This document shows, one piece after another, positions 16,236 through 23,565 of a stretch of 38,373 nucleotides of DNA. The translations under genes and the position numbers were made by a program. Under the pieces are notes generated by a model. That model did not search any database. It was not told where the DNA came from and saw nothing but the letters and a program-made list of their open reading frames with translations. Source of the DNA: CAIMMJ01 sp037131955 (GTDB lineage: Bacteria; Bacteroidota; Bacteroidia; UBA4408); the NCBI GenBank assembly GCA_037131955.1, contig JBAXQC010000022.1, positions 1-38,373 of the forward strand, written 5' to 3'. The stretch's first letter is position 1, and each line of letters opens with the position of its first letter.

Positions 16236-17126
16236 ATGCAAAAAACTGAATTTAAAAATTCTTACTTTATTTTTAACGGTGAAGTATTTACGATGGATAA
16301 TAATCCTATTTTAGTGAGCAATAGAGCTTTTAGATATGGCGATGGATTATTTGAAACAGCAAGAATTTTAAACGGAAAAGTTCCTTTACTGAAAAAGCAC
16401 ATCCAGCGAATTTTAAAATATTCGCAAGTACTAAAGCTACCAAAAATGGACAGTTTAAATGTGGAGAAAATAGAAGATTGGGCAAATTTATGTATTCAAA
16501 AAAATGGCATTGAACAAGGTGGCAAACTAAGAATTACATTTTTTAGGGAAGGAGGAAATCATTATTTTGCTAGCCAAGAAGCAACAAATGTTTTAATAGA
16601 AGCCGAGCCAACACTTACCAATCAATTTGATTATAATTACAAGGGAATGGTTGTGGATATGTATTCAGACTTAAGAAAACCTCTTAATTTTTTATCTAAT
16701 GCAAAAACCAACAATTCGCTTATCTATGTAATGGGAGCAATTTTTGCAAAAGAAAAAGGTTTGGACAATTGTATTTTGCAAAACGACCAATTTAATGTTG
16801 CCGAAGCATTAAATTCAAATTTATTTTTAGCGGTAAATGGCGTGCTGTATACACCACCAATTGTTGAAGCATGTGTGGATGGAGTAATGAGAAGTTATAT
16901 AATTGAAATGGCTTTATCAGTTGGAATAAAAGTGTATGAAACCACTATAAAACCAAATGATTTGTTAAGAGCAGATGAACTTTTTTTAAGCAACAGTTTT
17001 TCAGGCATTAATTGGGTGGGAGCATACAGAAGCAAACGTTATTTTAATACTACCTCTGAAAAGTTAAATATAATGTTAAATAAAAAAGTTTTAGAAGAAT
17101 TAGAGTTGGAAAAAAGTTTAAAGTAA
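16236..17126 (+). CDS. Class IV PLP aminotransferase/lyase (PabC/BCAT/D-amino acid aminotransferase fold)
   Basis: 296 residues with the class IV PLP fold. NRAFRYGDGLFET near the N terminus is the family entry motif. PLP lysine Lys157 is in LSNAKTNNSL, Glu190 in NVAEALNSN contacts the PLP nitrogen, and DGVMRSYIIEMA gives the phosphate-binding loop. The last third has ADELFLSNSFSGINWV. Members include 4-amino-4-deoxychorismate lyase (folate), branched-chain aminotransferase and D-amino-acid aminotransferase. The FLSN-S-GINWV ending favours the PabC-like group of Bacteroidota, but the reaction cannot be fixed by eye. It starts 2 bp after the LuxC-like gene, suggesting co-expression rather than a shared pathway. 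Confidence 0.85.
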   Translation: MQKTEFKNSYFIFNGEVFTMDNNPILVSNRAFRYGDGLFETARILNGKVPLLKKHIQRILKYSQVLKLPKMDSLNVEKIEDWANLCIQKNGIEQGGKLRITFFREGGNHYFASQEATNVLIEAEPTLTNQFDYNYKGMVVDMYSDLRKPLNFLSNAKTNNSLIYVMGAIFAKEKGLDNCILQNDQFNVAEALNSNLFLAVNGVLYTPPIVEACVDGVMRSYIIEMALSVGIKVYETTIKPNDLLRADELFLSNSFSGINWVGAYRSKRYFNTTSEKLNIMLNKKVLEELELEKSLK

Positions 17127-17162
17127 AATAAAAAAATAAATTTTTGTATCTACCCTAATTAT

Positions 17163-17942
17163 TTAATCTAAAATTTCACAAATAATCCTGTAAAAATCTT
17201 CCGGTTTTTCTGCTTGCACCCAATGACCGGCATTTTTTATTTCTATAATATTTACTGATTTAAAAATTTCTTTTATTAATGTTTCGTCGGATGGATTGAT
17301 GTAATTTGACAGTTCTCCTTTAATAAAAGTTGTTTTTATATTTCCTGTGTTTTCGGTTTCTTGCAAAATATTCTCCTGGCCCACTTCCTCAATTTTATTT
17401 GCAATTACCTCTATATTCATTCTCCATGCAAGAACCTTCTTATCTTGCATATCCTGCCAATACAAGTTTTTTAAAAGAAACTGAACAACCGCTTCGTTGC
17501 CTATTTTTTCTCTTAACGAAAGTTCAGCATCTTTTCTGCTTGAAGCATTTTTTAAATCCACTGCTAAAATGGCTTCAATAACTTCTTGGTGATGCGGTGG
17601 ATAATATCTTGGCGCAATATCAACTACAATTAAATTTTCAATTAATTCAGGTTTTTTAAATGCTAAATTCATGGCAACCTTCCCGCCCATAGAATGACCA
17701 ATAATATTAACCTTCGTCAATCCTTCACCGTTAATTAATTCAAGCACATCGTTGGTCATAATTTCGTAATTCCAATCGCTACTGTGCGGAGAAAGTCCGT
17801 GATTTCTCAAATCAATAGCATAAACTAAATAATCTTCTGAGAATTTTTTTGCCAATGTATTCCAATTGTCTGCAGAGCCAAACAAGCCATGCAAAATTAA
17901 AAGAGGCTTACCCTCTCCTACTTTTCTAAAATGCAATTTCAT
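17163..17942 (-). CDS. Alpha/beta hydrolase (YbfF-like esterase)
   Basis: 259-residue alpha/beta-hydrolase. The oxyanion motif is LHGLFGSADNW (17-27), the nucleophile is Ser84 in IGHSMGGKVA, and the catalytic histidine is His240 in NAGHWVQAEKPE. DLRNHGLSPHS after strand 4 is typical of the YbfF esterase group, which hydrolyses short and medium acyl-CoA or acyl esters. There is no signal peptide, so it is cytoplasmic. It is 4 bp downstream of pdxJ on the same strand, a pairing I recall as common in this phylum. It converges with the aminotransferase gene; 36 bp of AT-rich DNA lies between. The family is clear, the natural substrate is not. Confidence 0.9.
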   Translation of the reverse strand: MKLHFRKVGEGKPLLILHGLFGSADNWNTLAKKFSEDYLVYAIDLRNHGLSPHSSDWNYEIMTNDVLELINGEGLTKVNIIGHSMGGKVAMNLAFKKPELIENLIVVDIAPRYYPPHHQEVIEAILAVDLKNASSRKDAELSLREKIGNEAVVQFLLKNLYWQDMQDKKVLAWRMNIEVIANKIEEVGQENILQETENTGNIKTTFIKGELSNYINPSDETLIKEIFKSVNIIEIKNAGHWVQAEKPEDFYRIICEILD

Positions 17943-17946
17943 TGTC

Positions 17947-18660
17947 TTATTTTAATTGTCTTAAATAAATTTGAATAGAATTTTCAATTCCCCAATACAA
18001 TGCATCGCTAATTAATGCATGACCAATCGAAACTTCCAACAATCCGGGCATGTTTTTATAGAAAAAATTTAGGTTTTTGCTGTTTAAATCGTGACCTGCA
18101 TTTATACCCAAACCCAATTGATTTGCTTTATTTGCCGCAGCACTAAATTCTCTTACAGCTTCAAATCTATTCTTTTCAAAGTTCTGTGCGTAAGGCTCGG
18201 TGTAAAATTCTACTCTATCGGTTCCTAATTTTTTTGCAAATTCTAAATTGGAAAGAGATGTACCAACAAAAACAGAAGTTCTAATGTGTTGGTGTTTAAA
18301 CTTTTCGATAATGGCAAATAACTTTTCAAAGTTTTTTTCTATGTCCCAGCCGGCATTTGAGGTTATTGCATTTGGTGGGTCGGGCACTAAGGTAACCTGA
18401 TGAGGATTGACCTCTAAAACTAAATTAATAAATTTTTCATCGGGATATCCTTCTACATTTAATTCAGTTTTCACAATTTTTTTTAAGTCTCTTACATCTT
18501 GATATTTTACATGTCTTTGGTCGGGACGTGGATGAACAGTGATTCCTTGAGCTCCATAAGATTGACAATCGCTTGCAAACTTCAACAAATCAGGAACGTT
18601 TCCTCCTCTTGCATTTCTTAATGTGGCAACTTTATTGATATTAACACTTAACTTGGTCAT
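17947..18660 (-). CDS. pdxJ: Pyridoxine 5'-phosphate synthase
   Basis: 237 residues, the normal length for PdxJ, a TIM-barrel enzyme that joins 1-deoxy-D-xylulose 5-phosphate and 3-amino-2-oxopropyl phosphate to make pyridoxine 5'-phosphate. Active-site residues visible are Asn8 (SVNINKVATLRNARGG), His43 and Arg45 in TVHPRPDQRH, His50, Glu70 in NVEGYP and His190 in INAGHDL. The loop LVPDPPNAITSNAGWD is the Bacteroidota version of the segment that closes over substrate. It serves B6 supply, and several PLP enzymes are encoded nearby. It is first in a two-gene operon with the hydrolase and divergent from the CBS-domain gene. Confidence 0.97.
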   Translation of the reverse strand: MTKLSVNINKVATLRNARGGNVPDLLKFASDCQSYGAQGITVHPRPDQRHVKYQDVRDLKKIVKTELNVEGYPDEKFINLVLEVNPHQVTLVPDPPNAITSNAGWDIEKNFEKLFAIIEKFKHQHIRTSVFVGTSLSNLEFAKKLGTDRVEFYTEPYAQNFEKNRFEAVREFSAAANKANQLGLGINAGHDLNSKNLNFFYKNMPGLLEVSIGHALISDALYWGIENSIQIYLRQLK

Positions 18661-18691
18661 AACTCATTTTATTACTAAACAAATATTTTTA

Positions 18692-18699
18692 TAGATTTG
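18692..18699 (+). promoter_or_regulatory. Possible -7 box for the CBS-domain gene
   Basis: TAGATTTG matches TAnnTTTG and lies 94 bp upstream of the TTG start at 18794. A 10-bp palindrome GTTTATAAAC at 18771-18780 lies between box and start and may be incidental. Confidence 0.35.
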
Positions 18700-18793
18700 G
18701 CAAAAACGACCACTTATGCAGAAACTTTTACCAGTTATCGAAACTACACAACAAAGTAATACAAGTTTTCGTTTATAAACTAAAATAAATATT

Positions 18794-19486
18794 TTGGAAA
18801 CATTAATTCACAATCACCATTTATTTTTAGCAAAGGATTTAATTACCGATGATATTCCGCCGCTAAAAACTTCTGATACTGGCACAAGAGCCTTGCAATG
18901 GATGGAAGAATTTAGAGTTATGCACCTGCCAATTGTAAATCACGAAGAATTTTTAGGATTAATTTCAGAAGCAGATATTTTGGATTTAAACAATCCCAAT
19001 GAGCCAATTGGTGCCCACAGTTTATCATTACCAAAACCTTTTGTAAACGAAAATCAACATTTCTACGATGTATTAAAATTGGTATCTACCTACAAACTTT
19101 CAATAATTCCTGTTTTAGACAACAACGATAAATTTTTAGGAACCATTACTCTTTCTAAATTGTTAGAAGAACTTTCAGAAATGGCTTCCATGAAAGAAAA
19201 TGGGGGCTTAATAGTTTTAGAATTAAATGTAAACGATTACTACTTATCAGAAATAGCAAGAATTGTAGAATCCAACGACGCTAAAATTTTAAGTTTATAT
19301 ATTTCATCGCCAGCAGATTCTACAAAGCTTGAGGTAACCATAAAAATTAATAGAATAGAATTATCGTCCATCCTTCAAACGTTCGAAAGATTTAACTACA
19401 AAATTAAAGCCTCTTTCCACGAAAGTGCTCAAGAAGAAGACCTAAGAGAACGATTTAATTCTTTGATGAAGTATTTTGATTTATAG
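18794..19486 (+). CDS. CBS-domain pair protein
   Basis: 230 residues. Two CBS domains (about 10-65 and 75-130) with the usual HLPIVNHEEFLGLISEADIL and SIIPVLDNNDKFLGTIT cores form a Bateman module that binds adenine nucleotides. Residues 135-230 have an alternating strand-helix pattern resembling an ACT-like domain. The start is a TTG at 18794 with no better ATG upstream. It is divergent from pdxJ, as in many Bacteroidota, but the NAD kinase gene I would expect next is not there. Instead it abuts the WYL regulator: its stop ends at 19486 and the convergent stop begins at 19487, with no spacer. Regulatory role inferred; target unknown. Confidence 0.88.
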   Translation: METLIHNHHLFLAKDLITDDIPPLKTSDTGTRALQWMEEFRVMHLPIVNHEEFLGLISEADILDLNNPNEPIGAHSLSLPKPFVNENQHFYDVLKLVSTYKLSIIPVLDNNDKFLGTITLSKLLEELSEMASMKENGGLIVLELNVNDYYLSEIARIVESNDAKILSLYISSPADSTKLEVTIKINRIELSSILQTFERFNYKIKASFHESAQEEDLRERFNSLMKYFDL

Positions 19487-20494
19487 TTAGTTGTATTGAT
19501 TTAAACTGTGAGTAAAAATACTTTTAATTTTTTCTACCAACACCTGAGGTTCTAGAACTTTACAGTTTGCACCTAAGCCTACTATCCAGTTATACAATTC
19601 CTGATTAATAACTAAATCGTACTCAACAATAAAATTACCATCGGGCAACTCGCTAATACGTTGTGATTGATGGTTCTTTTTATTTTTAATGTATCCAATG
19701 TACTCTTTATTAATTTGTAGTTTTATGTTTTTAATTTCGTTGTTAACCGGTGGCGTGGTAATACCTATAATGTGATCAAACATGGCTAATTTCTCTTTAG
19801 GCGGGAGGAAATTATAAGGCTGTTCACTTTCTTCAATTGATTTTATTCTATCCAAGCCAAACGTAATAATGTCTTTTTTGTGATGGCAATAAGAAATTAA
19901 ATACCACCATTTGTCAAATTCTTTTAAAAACAAGGGAGAAACAACATGAACCTTTGATTCACTGTTAAATTTCTCGTAAGTAAGCTCAATTGCTTTGGCT
20001 TTTCTAATAAAGTTAATTAAAATGGGAATGTTCTGTAAACCCTCGACTTTACTGGGAGTATCTGGGAATATTATGGTTTGGTTATTACTCTTATCACTGA
20101 TAACAAATTTAAAATCATTTTTAATTTTTTCTATTGCTCCTTCAAAGTGCTTAAATAAGTCGGTTTCTTTGTATACACTTAGAATATTTCCTACAAATTC
20201 TAAAGAATCTAATTCATTTATTCCCAATTTAATGAATTTACCAATGGTATAATTGTGTTCTTCGTAATAATAACCATTTCTTTCTTTTGAGAATTTAATT
20301 GGAGCATAAAATTGTAACGCCTGCCCTTCTCTCATTTCTTTAAGATCGGCCTTGATTGTTCTTTCTGCTACTTCGCCCAATGTTTCCTTCATGGCCTCTT
20401 TTAGCTCTTCTAAACTTGGATATGGATTTTGCCTGTTATTTATACAAGAATCAATAATTAAGTACCTGTAAAAAGCATTTTTGTTTAATGGCAT
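19487..20494 (-). CDS. WYL-domain transcriptional regulator
   Basis: 335 residues from the ATG at 20494, which gives MPLNKNAFYRYLIIDSCI; a GTG at 20527 would add 11 residues and run through the dyad upstream, so I prefer the ATG. The N terminus is a winged helix-turn-helix (about 5-75, with VAERTIKADLKEMREG). The middle is a WYL domain (about 165-230, FNSESKVHVVSPLFLKEF, then WWYLISYC and ITFGLDRIKSI). The C terminus is the WCX-type extension. WYL regulators sense ligands, often nucleic acids or nucleotides, and are frequent beside defence and stress genes. It is divergent from an AAA+ ATPase gene, with an inverted repeat in the gap that may be its operator. Confidence 0.9.
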   Translation of the reverse strand: MPLNKNAFYRYLIIDSCINNRQNPYPSLEELKEAMKETLGEVAERTIKADLKEMREGQALQFYAPIKFSKERNGYYYEEHNYTIGKFIKLGINELDSLEFVGNILSVYKETDLFKHFEGAIEKIKNDFKFVISDKSNNQTIIFPDTPSKVEGLQNIPILINFIRKAKAIELTYEKFNSESKVHVVSPLFLKEFDKWWYLISYCHHKKDIITFGLDRIKSIEESEQPYNFLPPKEKLAMFDHIIGITTPPVNNEIKNIKLQINKEYIGYIKNKKNHQSQRISELPDGNFIVEYDLVINQELYNWIVGLGANCKVLEPQVLVEKIKSIFTHSLNQYN

Positions 20495-20509
20495 AATTAT
20501 ATTTTTTTG

Positions 20510-20528
20510 AGTGCATATACACTGCACT
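20510..20528. promoter_or_regulatory. Inverted repeat between WYL regulator and AAA+ ATPase, candidate operator
   Basis: AGTGCA-N7-TGCACT is a perfect 6-bp dyad centred in the divergent gap. A nested AGTG-N6-CACT (20510-20523) shares the left arm. It is GC-richer than the surroundings and lies 16 bp from one start and 5 bp from the other, where a dimeric regulator could shut both promoters. No TAnnTTTG box is evident in the gap. Confidence 0.5.
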
Positions 20529-20532
20529 GAGT

Positions 20533-21687
20533 ATGTTGAATTTTGTATTCGAAAAAATTAAAGCTATGAAACTTAATAAAGTTCCTGATTTTACTCCAAT
20601 GTTCAAACAAATGGATTTTATTAATCCTGATTTGTTTTTTTATCAAAAATACAAAAAAATTGGAAACAAGAAAGTTTATCAAAATATTACTCATGCCGAG
20701 CTTTTAATTAAACTGAAGGCGTTTTATCCGCATGCAGAAATTATTGAGGAAAACATTTTTGTTAATACAAAGCTTTTTCAGGAAGAATTAAAAGGAATTC
20801 AAACACAAAACGATCGTGAGGAAAAATTAAGAATGGAATACTGCGATTATAAATTAGCCGAAGTTGTTTTTGAACCCGCCCCTGAAATTTTAATCTATTT
20901 TAATCCTTCGTTTAAAGGATACAAAAGAATTGAACTAATTTATAGTCCAAGCGCTGATCTAAAAACAGTACTAAATATAGAACGTATTATCCTAACATGT
21001 TGCAAGATAATTGCAAAAAAGGAAAACGTTCACTTGGTTACACAGTCTATGGGAGAACTTAGTTTAAGAGAAACAAAGATAGATTCTATTTTTACAGAAT
21101 TAAGTGAAAACTATAACAATGATTTATTAGAAATTAATGACATTATCTTAAAAAGGTTAAACAAAGAAAACGACAAAGGGTTAGTTCTTTTACATGGGAT
21201 TCCGGGCACTGGCAAAACATCATACATAAGGCACCTCATTCAAAATATAGAAAAAAATTTAATATACATGCCTACAGATTTAGCACGAGAAATTGCAAAT
21301 CCATCATTTATTGACTTTATGCTAGAAAATAAAAACAGCGTGTTAATTATAGAAGATGCCGAGGATATTTTAGAATCAAGAAACTCAGGAAGAAATGGAG
21401 TATTGGCCAATTTACTGAATGTTACAGATGGATTGCTTTCTGATTGTTTAAAAATTCAAATAGTTTGTACGTTTAATACCAATTTAAAAAATATTGATTC
21501 TGCTTTATTAAGAAAGGGAAGATTAATTGCCAGGTATGAATTTAAAAAACTCTCGGCACAAAAATCACAAGCCCTTTCGGCAAAGTTAGGTTTTGATAAA
21601 ATAATAAACCATGAGATGACCTTAAGCGAAATTTTTAATCAGGAAGAAATGATGTTTGAGGAAAGCAAAAAAACTATAGGATTTTGA
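20533..21687 (+). CDS. AAA+ ATPase with family-specific N-terminal domain
   Basis: 384 residues from the ATG at 20533; an ATG at 20566 (residue 12) is a serious alternative because it leaves more room for a promoter and the dyad. Residues 1-205 show no domain I recognise. Residues 210-345 are an AAA+ core: Walker A GIPGTGKTS (222-230), Walker B LIIEDAED (271-278), sensor 1 around Asn315 in CTFNTN, and arginine fingers near RKGRL (327-331). The core resembles the BCS1/proteasomal-ATPase branch of classical AAA proteins. It likely forms a ring that remodels a protein partner, which is not encoded nearby. Paired divergently with a WYL regulator, it could belong to a stress or defence response, but no effector gene is present. 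An array of hairpins follows the stop. Confidence 0.85.
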   Translation: MLNFVFEKIKAMKLNKVPDFTPMFKQMDFINPDLFFYQKYKKIGNKKVYQNITHAELLIKLKAFYPHAEIIEENIFVNTKLFQEELKGIQTQNDREEKLRMEYCDYKLAEVVFEPAPEILIYFNPSFKGYKRIELIYSPSADLKTVLNIERIILTCCKIIAKKENVHLVTQSMGELSLRETKIDSIFTELSENYNNDLLEINDIILKRLNKENDKGLVLLHGIPGTGKTSYIRHLIQNIEKNLIYMPTDLAREIANPSFIDFMLENKNSVLIIEDAEDILESRNSGRNGVLANLLNVTDGLLSDCLKIQIVCTFNTNLKNIDSALLRKGRLIARYEFKKLSAQKSQALSAKLGFDKIINHEMTLSEIFNQEEMMFEESKKTIGF

Positions 21688-21692
21688 AAAAG

Positions 21693-21722
21693 AAAATAGG
21701 AGAAAAGACTTTAACCTATTTT
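21693..21722 (+). terminator. Possible terminator of the AAA+ gene
   Basis: An 8-bp inverted repeat, AAAATAGG at 21693-21700 and CCTATTTT at 21715-21722, followed by further T residues, starts 5 bp after the AAA+ stop. The stem is AT-rich and the loop is 14 bases, so termination strength is uncertain. Confidence 0.45.
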
Positions 21723-21812
21723 TTCTTAAAGTTTGAAAACTTTAAGAAACTAGCAATGTTCCTTTAAGTCTCCTGACTTAAAGGATGTATAAAATAAAGA
21801 CTTTGTCTTTAT
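21722..21812. repeat. Tandem array of three near-perfect hairpins upstream of fhs
   Basis: Three palindromes follow one another. 21722-21733 pairs with 21738-21749 (12 bp, loop TGAA). 21761-21770 pairs with 21775-21784 (10 bp, loop TCCT). 21794-21801 pairs with 21805-21812 (8 bp, loop TTT). The first two carry the same 7-base word in opposite order (CTTAAAG then CTTTAAG, then CTTTAAG then CTTAAAG), so arms of different hairpins can also pair with each other. They lie between the AAA+ stop and the -7 box predicted for fhs. Confidence 0.7.
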
Positions 21813-21856
21813 CACTATCAAAAAGCAAAAGTTTTTCTCTAACCAAAAACAACAAG

Positions 21857-21864
21857 TATATTTG
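21857..21864 (+). promoter_or_regulatory. -7 promoter box for fhs
   Basis: TATATTTG is an exact TAnnTTTG match ending 27 bp before the fhs ATG at 21892. If this is the promoter, the hairpin array lies outside the fhs transcript. It also argues against the TTG at 21862, which overlaps it, as a start codon. Confidence 0.6.
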
Positions 21865-21891
21865 AATAAGTTTTTCTTTCTGATAAAAAAT

Positions 21892-23559
21892 ATGACCGAT
21901 ATAGAAATTGCAAAAAGTATAAAAATACTCCCAATAAAAGAGGTAGCAAACAAAATTAGTATTGCCGAAGATGATTTAGAATATTTTGGAAAATACAAAG
22001 CAAAACTTCCACTCAATTTAATTAATGAAGAAATAATTAAGACTTCAAATTTAATTTTAGTAACCGCACTTACTCCTACTCCTGCCGGCGAGGGAAAAAC
22101 TACAGTGTCTATTGGGTTAAACGAAGGATTAAATAAAATTGGCAAAAAATCTATTGCTGTTTTACGTGAACCTTCTCTTGGCCCAGTATTTGGAATTAAA
22201 GGTGGTGCAGCAGGTGGCGGCTATTCGCAAGTGGTGCCAATGGAAGATATTAATTTACATTTTACGGGAGACTTTAGCGCCATTGAAAAAGCAAATAATT
22301 TTTTAGCAGCCATCATTGATAATGTTTTGCAGATAGAAAATCATCCCATTAAACTTGACCCAAAATCTATTTTGTGGAAAAGGGTAATGGACATGAACGA
22401 CCGCAGTTTAAGAGAAATTATTATTGGTGTGGGAGCAAAAGCAAATGGCGTTACAAGACAAGACGGATTTAACATTACCGCTGCATCAGAAATTATGGCT
22501 ATTTTATGCTTGAGCAATAATCTTACTGATTTAAAAAATAAAATTGGAAATATTCTAGTAGGTTTTACTTACGATAAAAAACCTGTTTTTGCCAGAGAAC
22601 TTAAAGTGCAGGAGGCGATGACCATACTTTTGAAAGATGCCATTAAACCAAATCTTGTGCAAACATTAGAAGGCAACCCGGCTATTTTACACGGAGGACC
22701 TTTTGCCAACATAGCACAAGGAACAAATTCAATTATTGCCACAAAAATGGGTTTGTCATTGGCTGATTATGTGGTAACTGAAGCAGGATTTGGGGCTGAT
22801 TTAGGAGCAGAAAAATTCTTGAATATAAAGTGTAAGTATGGAAATCTAACACCAAATGCAATTGTTATTGTTGCAACCATTAGGGCATTAAGACACCACG
22901 GAGGTGCCTTGCCGAACGAACTTAATAATCCATCATTGGAAAAAGTTAAAATAGGTTTTGCAAATTTGGAGAGACACATAGAGAATGCAAAAAAATTTGG
23001 GATTGTTCCGGTAGTTGCAATCAATCATTTTGTAAGTGATACTAACCAAGAAATAGAACTGTTAATCGAGCTTTGTAAAACACTAGGTGTAACAGCAGTT
23101 TTGAGCCAAGGTTGGGCTTTAGGTGGCAATGGATGTGCAGAGTTAGCTAATGCAGTTGTAAATGCAGCGCAAGAAAACTCAAATAAGTTTAAGCCACTCT
23201 ACGATTGGAACTTAAGCATAAAAGAAAAAATAGAAATCATCTCCAAAGAAGTTTACAGAGCAAGTTCTATTGAATATACTTCAAAAGCATTGGCTGATAT
23301 GACCCGCTTAGAAAAAATAGGATTAGGAAATCTTCCTGTATGCATGGCCAAAACACAAAAGTCTTTTTCTGACAACGAAAAATTAATTGGAGCACCTAAC
23401 GATTTTAGCATTACCGTTAGAGAATTTGAAGTAGCATCGGGTGCTGGATTTATTGTTCCTATTTTGGGAAATATGATGAGAATGCCTGGACTTCCATCAA
23501 TTCCTGCATCAGAAAACATGAGTATAAACGAAAACGGAGAAATTTTTGGGTTGAGCTGA
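21892..23559 (+). CDS. fhs: Formate-tetrahydrofolate ligase
   Basis: 555 residues from the ATG at 21892 (MTDIEIAKSIKILPIKEVA); the usual bacterial length. The enzyme makes 10-formyl-tetrahydrofolate from formate, THF and ATP in one-carbon metabolism. Signatures visible are the nucleotide loop TPTPAGEGKTTVSIGL, EPSLGPVFGIKGGAAGGGYSQ around the formyl phosphate site, HFTGDFSAIEKANN, and the folate-site segment FGADLGAEKF. The C terminus MPGLPSIPASENMSIN is highly conserved. The gene is preceded by a good -7 box and a hairpin array, and converges with a pirin gene, stops 6 bp apart. No other folate gene is adjacent. Confidence 0.97.
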   Translation: MTDIEIAKSIKILPIKEVANKISIAEDDLEYFGKYKAKLPLNLINEEIIKTSNLILVTALTPTPAGEGKTTVSIGLNEGLNKIGKKSIAVLREPSLGPVFGIKGGAAGGGYSQVVPMEDINLHFTGDFSAIEKANNFLAAIIDNVLQIENHPIKLDPKSILWKRVMDMNDRSLREIIIGVGAKANGVTRQDGFNITAASEIMAILCLSNNLTDLKNKIGNILVGFTYDKKPVFARELKVQEAMTILLKDAIKPNLVQTLEGNPAILHGGPFANIAQGTNSIIATKMGLSLADYVVTEAGFGADLGAEKFLNIKCKYGNLTPNAIVIVATIRALRHHGGALPNELNNPSLEKVKIGFANLERHIENAKKFGIVPVVAINHFVSDTNQEIELLIELCKTLGVTAVLSQGWALGGNGCAELANAVVNAAQENSNKFKPLYDWNLSIKEKIEIISKEVYRASSIEYTSKALADMTRLEKIGLGNLPVCMAKTQKSFSDNEKLIGAPNDFSITVREFEVASGAGFIVPILGNMMRMPGLPSIPASENMSINENGEIFGLS

Positions 23560-23565
23560 TATTTT

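Noticed and set aside
21862..21891. TTG start ten codons upstream of the fhs ATG
   Set aside because: The TTG lies inside the TATATTTG promoter box, and the ATG at 21892 gives the normal Fhs N terminus.
21750..22145. Minus-strand open frame of 131 codons across the hairpin array and fhs start
   Set aside because: It overlaps the conserved N terminus of fhs and the palindromes; no motif or promoter supports it.
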